This document shows positions 51,902 through 59,658 of a DNA stretch of 64,000 nucleotides, piece by piece. This stretch comes from JAFGJQ01 sp964586145 (GTDB taxonomy: Bacteria; Planctomycetota; Phycisphaerae; UBA1845), in the NCBI GenBank assembly GCA_964586145.1, contig CAZPHH010000010.1, positions 10,878 to 74,877 on the forward strand. The letters run 5' to 3'. The notes beneath the pieces are model-generated. The model made no database searches. It saw only the letters and a list, made by a program, of their open reading frames with translations, and was not told the DNA's origin. Numbering within the stretch: the first letter of the stretch is position 1; every line of letters starts with the position of its first letter. Both the position numbers and the translations under genes were made by a program.

Positions 51902-52281
51902 CCGCAGGCTGGACGTGTCCACCCGTGGCCTGACGGTGGCCGACGGCTCCGGCCTGAGCCGCGGCAACCAGGTCACCGCCCGGCTGCTCACCGACCTGCT
52001 GAAGGTCATGCACTCGCACCCGGATGGGGCGATGTATCGGGAGAGCCTGTCCAAGGTCGGCGTGGAGGGCACGTTGCGTAATCGCATGAGTGACCTGAAA
52101 GGCCGCGTTTTCGCCAAAACCGGCTATATCGGCTCCGTCCGCACCCTCAGCGGCTACGTGCAGACCCACGACGGAAAATGGCTGGCCTTCTCGTTCCTGT
52201 ACAACCGAATCCCCGGATCGGTGAAGCCCTTCGAGGAGCTGCAGGAGGAGGCGGTACGCGTGCTGGCGAAGTGGTCGACGG
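51902..52281 (+). pseudogene. dacB 3'-end fragment (right copy of the direct repeat)
   Basis: A truncated copy of dacB codons ~361-485 including the KTG motif, without promoter, start or the SxxK part. It lies 62 bases after hipA. The frame stays open past the repeat, but only as antisense of the sulfatase gene. Its 3' end differs from that of the intact gene in seven of the last ~60 bases. Confidence 0.85.
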
Positions 52282-52370
52282 AAGACGGCAAGCAGCCGCA
52301 ATTCACACTCACCGGCCCTGGACAGGCCCTGACGCAGCGTCAACCTTCGCTGCTGTACGGGAAAGACGCC

Positions 52371-54443
52371 TCATTCCAGACCGGCCAGGGCCTGCCGGGC
52401 GGGCGTGAAATCCGGCCGCAGACGGAGGGCTTCACGATAGGCTGCCGCGGCGCCGGCCCGATCCCCCTTGCGCAGCAGCGCGTTGCCCAGGTTGTAGTAC
52501 ACGCCGAAGTCGTCAGGGGCCGCCTTCAGGGCCTCTCGATATTGTTCGATGCCGGCATCAACGTCTCCCCGGGCGACCAGGGCCGCCCCCAGATTCAGCC
52601 GCGCGTCCACGTGCGTCGGCCGCGCCCGCACCGCCTGGCGAAAGCACTCGAGCGACTCCTCGGCCCTTCCGAGCTTCCGCAGCACCACGCCCAGATCGTA
52701 GTACCCATTGGGATACGCCGGATCCAGACGGACCGCCTCGGCAAAATGCCCCGCTGCCTCCTCCAGGCGCCCAATCTGGTCCAGAAGCTTGCCCAGCCCA
52801 TACTGAACGTCACTGCTGTCGGGATGACGCTCCAGCAACGTGCGATAGATCGCGATGGCTTCCTCCAGACGGGTCTGGAGGAAGATCGACCGGGCCAGCC
52901 GGAGCGCCAGGTCCACGCTCTCCGGAAAGATCTCCACGAGGCGACGGTACAGGGCCTCGGCTTCCGTCAGTCGCCCCGTTTGCAGAGACAGGGTCGCCTG
53001 GCCCATGAGAGTGATCGCTTCGAGATGGTCTTTGGGGTCCTCGCCGACGGGGTCGAACCGGTCCAGCTCCGTCTGACCGGGAAGCGACACGTCCGAGCCG
53101 CTGGCCACATAGCCCAGCGACTGAAGCTTGTCGAGCGTCGCCCGATCCGGCCGCAACATCGCATCCACGGCCGGCGGCGGCGACTGAGCAATGATCGAGC
53201 GGAGCTGCTCGCGCATCGCACCCACACGGTCCGGTTCCGTCTTTGCCAGGTTCCGCACCTCCCCAGGATCTTTCCGCACGTGAAAAAGCTCGAGCTTCGG
53301 AGCATGGATGTACTTCCACCCGTCCACCCGAAGGCAGCGCAACGCCGACGTCCCGAACACGAACTGCGCACCGAGCGATTCGCCATATGCCGGCAGGTCC
53401 GTCGACCGGGACGGCTGTTGCACGCGGGGCAGAAGGTCCACCCCCTGAACCGCCGGCTCGGGCGACGCGCGGAGCAGCGCCAGAATCGTCGGCATGATGT
53501 CGATCGTCCGCGTCTGAGGCGCGACCACCACGCCCGCCGGCAGCCGGCCCGGGCAGTGCATGACCAGCGGCACGGACATCGTCGTGTCATAGACGAAGTA
53601 CAGGTGGGTCTGCTCGCCGTGCTCGCCGAGGCCCTCGCCGTGGTCCGCGGTGACAACAACCAGGGTGCTGCGCTCCAGCCCGAGCCGCTTCAGCGCGTCG
53701 ACCAGCCGGCCCACCTGCGCGTCCGCAAACGCAATCTCGCCCGTGTACGGGTCGGCAAACCGGCCGCGATACGGATGGGGCGGCTCGTACGGTGCGTGAG
53801 GATCGAAGAAGTGCGCCCACAGGAAGAACTTCTCGCTCGCATGGGCCTCAAGCCACTCGATCGCCCGATCGCAGACCTCGTCCCCCCGGCGTTCGTGCCG
53901 GTTGCCCGTGTCGTCGTACGTCTCAAAACCCTGATCGAGCCCGGTGTCCCGCCCCACCACGATGGCCGCTACGAACGCCGCCGTGCGATACCCGGCGTCC
54001 TGCAGGGCCTCAGCCAGCGTCCGGTACGCCTCTCCCAGCCGGAATCCGACGTTGTCCCGCACGCCGTGTACGTGCGGGTACAGCCCGGTCAGTATGGTGG
54101 CGTGGGACGGCAGCGTGCTCGGGGCCGCGGACATGCACTGGGCGAAACGAACGCCCCCGGCCGCCAGCCGGTCCACGTTGGGCGTGGCCCCGCCCGGATG
54201 CCCGTAGCACCCCAGGTGATCGGCACGGGTCGTGTCCAGCGTGATCAGCAGAACGTTCAGCGGCCCCGCATCCGCAGCCTGCTCTGCGGAGCGGAACCAC
54301 CAGAGGCCGCCCGCCGCGCCGGACAGCACGACGAGCAGACCCAGCACGATCCACGGCATCCGCCGCGATGCACCGGTGTTGGGGACCGGTCGGGAACGGG
54401 TCCGCCGAACTTCAGGGATGGGTTTTCGCCGTCTTCGAGTCAT
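52371..54443 (-). CDS. membrane-anchored sulfatase-like protein with C-terminal TPRs
   Basis: About 690 residues. One N-terminal membrane segment ('MPWIVLGLLVVLSGAAGGLW') anchors an alkaline-phosphatase/sulfatase-fold domain (~60-440): 'NVLLITLDTTRADHLGCYGH', 'LPSHATILTGLYPHVHGVRD', 'FLWAHFFDPHAPYEPPHPYR', 'VVVTADHGEGLGEHGEQTHL'. The formylglycine motif (C/S)-x-P-x-R is replaced by S-T-L-P-S-H, so it may not be a conventional sulfatase. Residues ~480-690 carry four to five TPRs ('DVQYGLGKLLDQIGRLEEAA', 'DFGVYYNLGNALLRKGDRAG'). A GTG at 54449 is an alternative start. Confidence 0.85.
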   Translation of the reverse strand: MTRRRRKPIPEVRRTRSRPVPNTGASRRMPWIVLGLLVVLSGAAGGLWWFRSAEQAADAGPLNVLLITLDTTRADHLGCYGHPGGATPNVDRLAAGGVRFAQCMSAAPSTLPSHATILTGLYPHVHGVRDNVGFRLGEAYRTLAEALQDAGYRTAAFVAAIVVGRDTGLDQGFETYDDTGNRHERRGDEVCDRAIEWLEAHASEKFFLWAHFFDPHAPYEPPHPYRGRFADPYTGEIAFADAQVGRLVDALKRLGLERSTLVVVTADHGEGLGEHGEQTHLYFVYDTTMSVPLVMHCPGRLPAGVVVAPQTRTIDIMPTILALLRASPEPAVQGVDLLPRVQQPSRSTDLPAYGESLGAQFVFGTSALRCLRVDGWKYIHAPKLELFHVRKDPGEVRNLAKTEPDRVGAMREQLRSIIAQSPPPAVDAMLRPDRATLDKLQSLGYVASGSDVSLPGQTELDRFDPVGEDPKDHLEAITLMGQATLSLQTGRLTEAEALYRRLVEIFPESVDLALRLARSIFLQTRLEEAIAIYRTLLERHPDSSDVQYGLGKLLDQIGRLEEAAGHFAEAVRLDPAYPNGYYDLGVVLRKLGRAEESLECFRQAVRARPTHVDARLNLGAALVARGDVDAGIEQYREALKAAPDDFGVYYNLGNALLRKGDRAGAAAAYREALRLRPDFTPARQALAGLE

Positions 54444-54530
54444 GAACACAGGCCATTCGCGAGGCGACGATTATACGCCGCACGCGCCATCCGCCCAAGC
54501 CGCTCGCATCAGCCGGATGGCCAAAATGAA

Positions 54531-54559
54531 GCGAGGCCGCCTGTCACAGGCGGCCTCGC
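54531..54559 (-). terminator. rho-independent terminator after the PEP-CTERM gene
   Basis: A perfect 13-bp stem GCGAGGCCGCCTG / CAGGCGGCCTCGC with a 3-base loop, followed on the minus strand by TTCATTTT. It lies 32 bases past the stop codon of the PEP-CTERM gene. Confidence 0.8.
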
Positions 54560-54591
54560 AAAGAGACTCTCTGAACGAATCGTACGCGGCC

Positions 54592-55696
54592 TTACCGGCG
54601 GCGACGCAGAAGCGCCAGCCCGCCCAGACCCAACAGAGCCAGCGTCGCCGGCTCCGGAATCAGAGTGAAGCTGCCATCCGACCCGGTGACGGCCAGCCAG
54701 TCACCGCCCGGCGTATAGATCCGCAGCGTTTCGCTGCTGCTGCTCACCACGTGCAGGTTGCCCGCCGCATCGAACGCAACGTCCCGGATCGTCCCGCCGG
54801 TGTGCGCGATGCTATCCACCAGCACAGGATTGTCCGGATCGCTGATGTCCAGGATGTAGATCAGGCCGTTGTTCGTACCGAGGGCAATCAGATCGTGCTG
54901 ATCAAAAATGTCAAGATTGCCATANNNNNNNNNNNNNNNNNNNNNNNNNNNNNNNNNNNNNNNNNNNNNNNNNNNNNNNNNNNNNNNNNNNNNNNNNNNN
55001 NNNNNNNNNNNNNNNNNNNNNNNNGGCGCGCCCCGTGTTGTCCAGCAGTTCGTTGAAGGGCGCATTGAAGTCGGCGGTGTTCGCCGTCCAGACGCCGGAG
55101 TGCCCATCGGACCAGTCGGCAATGTACAGATTGGTGTCCGACGGATCGGTCCGATTCAGGCTGATCCTGAACGGGCTGCTGCCTCCGCCGACGACCCAAT
55201 CCACGCCGCCGGTGTGCGCCGCATCACCCTGCCCGGTCACGTCGCCCTGGGCCGCATCCATCACGTAGATGCCGGCCGTCGTGGTCCGCCCGCCGGCCAG
55301 GCCACCCAGACCCTCAGACACGTAAACCCGACCGAAGTTCGGACTCAGCGGATTGCGGTCGACCGTCACGCCCTTCGGCGAGTAGTACTTGCTGGTATTG
55401 TCGGCGTCGTTGCTGAACTGCGTCCAGCCCGCCGCACCCCCACCAAGCACCTTGATCTGGTACGAAGAGTAACCCGACATGTCGAACGAGTGATTCCCCT
55501 TCGTCAAGGCGCCAAGCGACATGACGCCGGCTCCCCCGTCAAACTCCACCCACGCGTTCGTCGCGTCCTGGTTCAGAACAAAGTTCACCATGCTGCCGGA
55601 CTGCGTGATGCCGGAGGCATACGGGACGGCCATCGCCCCGGACGCCACCGCCAGCACGGCAAGACCGGCAAGAACAACAGTTGCATTTCTTTTCAT
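54592..55696 (-). CDS. PEP-CTERM exported protein, interrupted by an assembly gap
   Basis: An exported protein: signal peptide ('MKRNATVVLAGLAVLAVASG AMA' type, cleaved near 'GAMA'), a beta-propeller-like or NHL-like body ('GVTVDRNPLSPNFGRVYVSE', 'LIALGTNNGLIYILDISDPD', 'DVAFDAAGNLHVVSSSSETL') and the sorting signal 'IPEPATLALLGLGGLALLRR' at the C terminus, which exosortase would recognise. 100 N (54925-55024) separate ~224 N-terminal from ~110 C-terminal residues; the two parts are in different frames across the nominal gap, as expected when its length is arbitrary. GGAGG precedes the ATG. Function unknown. Confidence 0.8.
54925..55024. other. scaffold gap of 100 N
   Basis: Exactly 100 undetermined bases inside the PEP-CTERM gene; the true length and sequence are unknown. 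Confidence 1.
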
Positions 55697-56121
55697 TTCT
55701 TCCTCCTCACAAAAGAGAGAACCACCACAATCGCAAATTCCCAATGCACGCGCACATGTGTGCGCGGCATCACATTCCACACCGTCCCTGTCTCTCTCTC
55801 ATTGACACCGCGACCGCCAGAACCCGAGGTGAACTGCGCCCCGCGCGCCATGCCGGCGCGTGCGGTCCCGACACTCATATGCTACCCGTTTTGCCGGTCC
55901 CGGGGCAAGCGCAAAACCCCATGAGTCCAGAGGTTGGCCCAGATATCGGACTACTACAAACACGCCACGGGGCGGTGTGGTCCAGTTATCCGGACGTGAT
56001 TTGCGGCAACCCGCAGCCCCAATCAAGCCCGTACCCGTCCTCACAGCCCACAACATTCCCCCCCCTCATCATCGCCCCGTCGCTCTGTCGGATGACTCGC
56101 AGGCAAAGCCCGCGCCCTCCA
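55697..56121. other. intergenic region upstream of the PEP-CTERM gene
   Basis: No gene is supported in these 425 bases. On the minus strand TTGCCC (55908-55903) and TAGCAT (55884-55879), 18 bases apart, could be a promoter with a ~180-base leader; this is weak. Confidence 0.4.
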
Positions 56122-57348
56122 TTACTCGTACATCAGGTACTTCTTGCGGGTCTCCAGGAACTCGGTCACGAAATCCTTCCAGAGCTGAGTGTAGGAGGTC
56201 GGCCCGGTGGACGCCTTCACCGCATCCATCGTACCCTGGTGGAAGATCAGGTTGTTCACCTTGTCGATGTCGAAATCGCCGCCGAACAGCAGCTTCAGCT
56301 CGCGAGCGATGGACAGCCCGGTCTCCAGCGGGTCAAACGCATTCCGGTCCGTCAAAATCACCTGCACCCCGCCGCATTCCTTGTCCTTGTACTTGCTGGA
56401 ACTCGGCGTGAACCGGTACGGCACGAACCGCACCCCCTTCAGGCCGAGGCTGTTCAACCGGGCGGCGAGCTTCCGGCCATCCACCCAGGGGGCCCCGAAC
56501 ACCTCGAACGGTGTATCCGTGCCCCGGCCGACCGAGATGCTGCACGCTTCGATCAGTCCGGTGGCCGGGTACAGCGTGGCCTGCGTCAGCGACCGCATGT
56601 TCGGCGACGGATGCACCCAGGTCTGGTTCGTCTCATCCAGCCACATGCTGCGCTTCCAGCCTTCCATGGGGACGACGGTCAGCTTCGCGTTGATCTTGCG
56701 TTCTTCGTTGAACATCCGGGCCAGTTCACCCACCGTCATGCCATGCACCAGCGGGAACGGGTGATAGGCCGTGAATTGCCCGTCTTTGTCGCAAGGCGGG
56801 CCGAAAACGCGGGTGCCGGTGATGGGGTTCGGCCGGTCCAGCACCACGATGCGCAGGTTGTGTTTGGCGGCCTCTTCCATCGCGTAGCCCATGGTGGCGA
56901 TGTACGTGTAGAACCGGCAGCCGATGTCCTGGATGTCGAAGACGAGCGTGTCGATGCCCTCCAGCATCTCGGGGGTCGGGCGGCGCGTCTGGCCGTAGAG
57001 GCTGTAGACCTTCTTGCCCGACAGCGGGTCCGTCGAGTCGCCCACGTGTTCGTCTTTGACGCCCTGGAGCCCGTGCTCCGGGCTGAACAGCGTGACCAGC
57101 GTCACGTTGGGCGCCGCGTTGATCAGCTCGATGGTGGACCGGCCGTTCACGTCCAGGCCGGTGTGGTTGGTGATGAGCCCCACCTTCGCCCCGTCCAGGA
57201 TCTTGAACCCGTCGCGGGCCAGCACGTCGATTCCGTTCAGCACGCCGGGTGCCTCCGCGGCGCCAGCCGCTCCGACCGCAAGCCCCGCAATCAGGAGGCA
57301 AACAACCATAACTTCTTGACGCAAATGAGGTATCATCGTTCGTGACAT
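56122..57348 (-). CDS. namZ: NamZ-type exo-beta-N-acetylmuramidase (DUF1343, GH171)
   Basis: A 408-residue exported protein of the DUF1343 family, whose Bacillus member NamZ releases terminal MurNAc from peptidoglycan fragments. Signal peptide 'EVMVVCLLIAGLAVGAAGAA'. Conserved text: 'KVGLITNHTGLDVNGRSTIE', 'LFSPEHGLQGVKDEHVGDST', 'LVFDIQDIGCRFYTYIATMG', 'VLDRPNPITGTRVFGP', 'LPHG'-type 'FPLVHGMTVGELARMFNEER' and 'FEVFGAPWVDGRKLAARLNS'. Complete length. ATG 57348 has GAGG upstream; the frame could begin at 57378. It connects functionally to the peptidoglycan genes at 37-50 kb. Confidence 0.9.
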   Translation of the reverse strand: MSRTMIPHLRQEVMVVCLLIAGLAVGAAGAAEAPGVLNGIDVLARDGFKILDGAKVGLITNHTGLDVNGRSTIELINAAPNVTLVTLFSPEHGLQGVKDEHVGDSTDPLSGKKVYSLYGQTRRPTPEMLEGIDTLVFDIQDIGCRFYTYIATMGYAMEEAAKHNLRIVVLDRPNPITGTRVFGPPCDKDGQFTAYHPFPLVHGMTVGELARMFNEERKINAKLTVVPMEGWKRSMWLDETNQTWVHPSPNMRSLTQATLYPATGLIEACSISVGRGTDTPFEVFGAPWVDGRKLAARLNSLGLKGVRFVPYRFTPSSSKYKDKECGGVQVILTDRNAFDPLETGLSIARELKLLFGGDFDIDKVNNLIFHQGTMDAVKASTGPTSYTQLWKDFVTEFLETRKKYLMYE

Positions 57349-57652
57349 TGTGAAATCCTCGTCATGCAGGGTGGACAAAGACTGGGCGCCGCCGGCAAAC
57401 CGCTACCGAACCGCCCGCCCACGCATTGAACGGCCCCGCACCACGGTTGTCAACGACAAACGGCAAACCCCGGCAAGCCGGCAGGAGGCGACCGTCACCG
57501 GCCCTTTCCCGCCTTCCACAGCCAATTGGCGTTGCGAAACAGGGGAGATGGGCGATGACACGCATATCTTGCGACCGCCCTCCAATCCATGCGGCTCGGA
57601 ACGGCCTGACCAGCCACGCGCCGCCGATACGCTCCCCTGCATTCCGTCCGCC
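57349..57652. other. intergenic region with the namZ promoter
   Basis: No gene is seen in 304 bases between the GH172-like gene and namZ; it holds the namZ promoter. No terminator is obvious for the upstream gene. Confidence 0.5.
57425..57453 (-). promoter_or_regulatory. promoter for namZ
   Basis: On the minus strand a consensus TTGACA (57453-57448), a 17-base spacer and TTCAAT (57430-57425), 77 bases before the namZ ATG. Confidence 0.55.
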
Positions 57653-59374
57653 CTACATCGGTCCGGAGAACAGCAGCGCGAATGCCTCGAAATCGGCCGA
57701 ATCCACCTGCCCGGAGTCGTCGAAATCGAACGTCTCCAGGCACGACGGGGCCGAACTCCCGAAACAACGCGCCAATCCGGCAAAATCGGCAAGATCCAGG
57801 TCGCCGTCCGCGTCGACATCACCGGGAATCTCCGGCTGAAGATAGCAGAAGCCCACCGACCGCCAGCGCGAACCGGTGACCGCGTACCGATTCTCGATTT
57901 TGACGTCGATGGAGGTGTCAAACGGCACGCGGTCGGCAATCTGCCAACGGTACTGGTCCGCTCGCGCGTAACTTACGCCATCCTCACGATGCACTCGCAG
58001 GATCCCAAACAACGGCCGGATCGCCGACGCCGGATAGCCGCCCTCCGGCTCGTCCGACTGGACGCCCACCCAGTTGTAGTAGTACCCGCCGTTGTAAGCG
58101 TCCTCCAGGCCGGTCCCGTGAAGAACGTCGGCCCCGTCCACCGTAATCACATCGTCCCCCTCGAGCATGTAGAAGCTCCAAGCGTCCTGCTCGATGTACA
58201 GCAGGTTCCCCACATAGTGCCCCCGGCCGGTCGCCGCGAGAATCGGGTGATAGATGTCGCCGGCTTCCTTGACGTGCTCACACACATGAACGTGCAGATA
58301 CCCCATATCCACCGCCAACGCCTCCTGCCGGTACGCCAGGCGCACGGAATCCACGGTGATCGCCTCGTCAGACGTGTTGTGCAATTCCACCCGCAGCGCC
58401 CGACGATACGGCATCGGCCAATACGAGTAGAACCCATCGGCCGAATCCGTACCCAGTGGGAGGCTCCGGTACGACGCGCGGTCGTGGCCGGCGCCAAAGA
58501 AATCGCTGACCGGCGCGTCGATCCCCGCCTCAACCGACTGATCGTAGTACACCCGTAGCCGAAGCGCATCCAGTTCCGCATCGAGCGCCGAGTCCATTCG
58601 CAGGGTCAACTGCCGCACGATGCCGGGGCCCGCCAGGTCCGCCGCCACCAGGACCCCTCCTCCGGGAACCACCACGTCCGACCAGGTCACCTCTGTCGCG
58701 GAGGGATCCGCGCCCGCCGGGTGCGATCCGGCGTTAGTGAACATCGCCGCCACGACATCGCGGCCGGCAGGCTGGACGGGATACGACGCGACCGACGTCC
58801 CGACCGGCAGAGTCGAGAAGGTGTACTGATAGTAATGCCGATTGGGTGACGAACCCCCCGAGGACGGCAGCTCCTTGTTCACCGACTCAATCCGCAGGGA
58901 TTCGGCGAACACAATGGGCTCATAGCTCACCTGCCCGCCGGCAAACGTCGTCACCAGCGGAGACTGAAAATAGGGCAACGTGCCGCCGAAAAGCATCGAA
59001 CTGGTCGTATCCAGCCGTGGCGTAGACTCTCCGTCCACATACATGCGAACCACGAACGAGCGCTTGGCCGTCAGATGCGGCATCCAGAATCGACGGATCA
59101 CCCCCGGACCGCCGATCGTCCGCACGGTCACGACCCGTTCGTCCGTCACCAGCCCTTCGGGGTACTCATACTGACTGAAATCGTCATTGCCGCCCGACCG
59201 GTCGTAGCTGGACGCCAGCCCTGCTCGGTGTCCCCGGCTGATTCGCGCCCACCCGGCCCAATCGGCGTACTCGCAGTACCCGACATCGGCGCCCGTCGCC
59301 CGAGTCGCAAAACCACCCGCAAAGCCCATGAAAACCAAGGCCAGACGTGAAGACAGTCCAACAGCGCAGTTCAT
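57653..59374 (-). CDS. exported DUF2961 (GH172-type) protein with dockerin-like tail
   Basis: A 573-residue secreted protein. After the signal peptide ('LALVFMGFAGGFATRATGA') comes the DUF2961 fold: 'RAGLASSYDRSGGNDDFSQY', 'TIGGPGVIRRFWMPHLTAKR', 'SMLFGGTLPYFQSPLVTTFA', 'DFFGAGHDRASYRSLPLG', 'GTGLEDAYNGGYYYNWVGVQ'. The family is now GH172 and acts on fructofuranosides or arabinofuranosides. Residues ~505-573 are two calcium-loop repeats of dockerin type ('GDVDADGDLDLADFAGLARC', 'FDFDDSGQVDSADFEAFALL'), common in Phycisphaerae secreted proteins. ATG 59374 with GGAGG nine bases upstream; GTG 59380 is an alternative. Confidence 0.88.
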   Translation of the reverse strand: MNCAVGLSSRLALVFMGFAGGFATRATGADVGYCEYADWAGWARISRGHRAGLASSYDRSGGNDDFSQYEYPEGLVTDERVVTVRTIGGPGVIRRFWMPHLTAKRSFVVRMYVDGESTPRLDTTSSMLFGGTLPYFQSPLVTTFAGGQVSYEPIVFAESLRIESVNKELPSSGGSSPNRHYYQYTFSTLPVGTSVASYPVQPAGRDVVAAMFTNAGSHPAGADPSATEVTWSDVVVPGGGVLVAADLAGPGIVRQLTLRMDSALDAELDALRLRVYYDQSVEAGIDAPVSDFFGAGHDRASYRSLPLGTDSADGFYSYWPMPYRRALRVELHNTSDEAITVDSVRLAYRQEALAVDMGYLHVHVCEHVKEAGDIYHPILAATGRGHYVGNLLYIEQDAWSFYMLEGDDVITVDGADVLHGTGLEDAYNGGYYYNWVGVQSDEPEGGYPASAIRPLFGILRVHREDGVSYARADQYRWQIADRVPFDTSIDVKIENRYAVTGSRWRSVGFCYLQPEIPGDVDADGDLDLADFAGLARCFGSSAPSCLETFDFDDSGQVDSADFEAFALLFSGPM

Positions 59375-59658
59375 GATCACGCCCTCCAGCCGCCGGCCCG
59401 CCCCACCTGCCCATGCCCAACCACACCGTCAGGCAGTGTTCGGCCGTTGTGACCCCTGTTTTCTGCGTGACCTTGCCCACCTGCGCCGTCGGCCCGTGTG
59501 CCCACATTGTACCGCCTCCCTCCCCCCTTCGCTGCGCCCGTTCCGTTTTCCACGCCACTCGCGTCAGGGGGCCCCCGACGCGGCCGGGAACCGCCCTCCA
59601 GCCCGGCGGCCGGCTCCGCAGGGCGGCGGAAAGACCTGCCTTGCCGGCGCTTCTCTCT

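Noticed and set aside
51855..54668. 937-codon frame continuing from the duplicated dacB fragment
   Set aside because: Only the first ~130 codons are real dacB sequence; the rest is antisense of the sulfatase gene.
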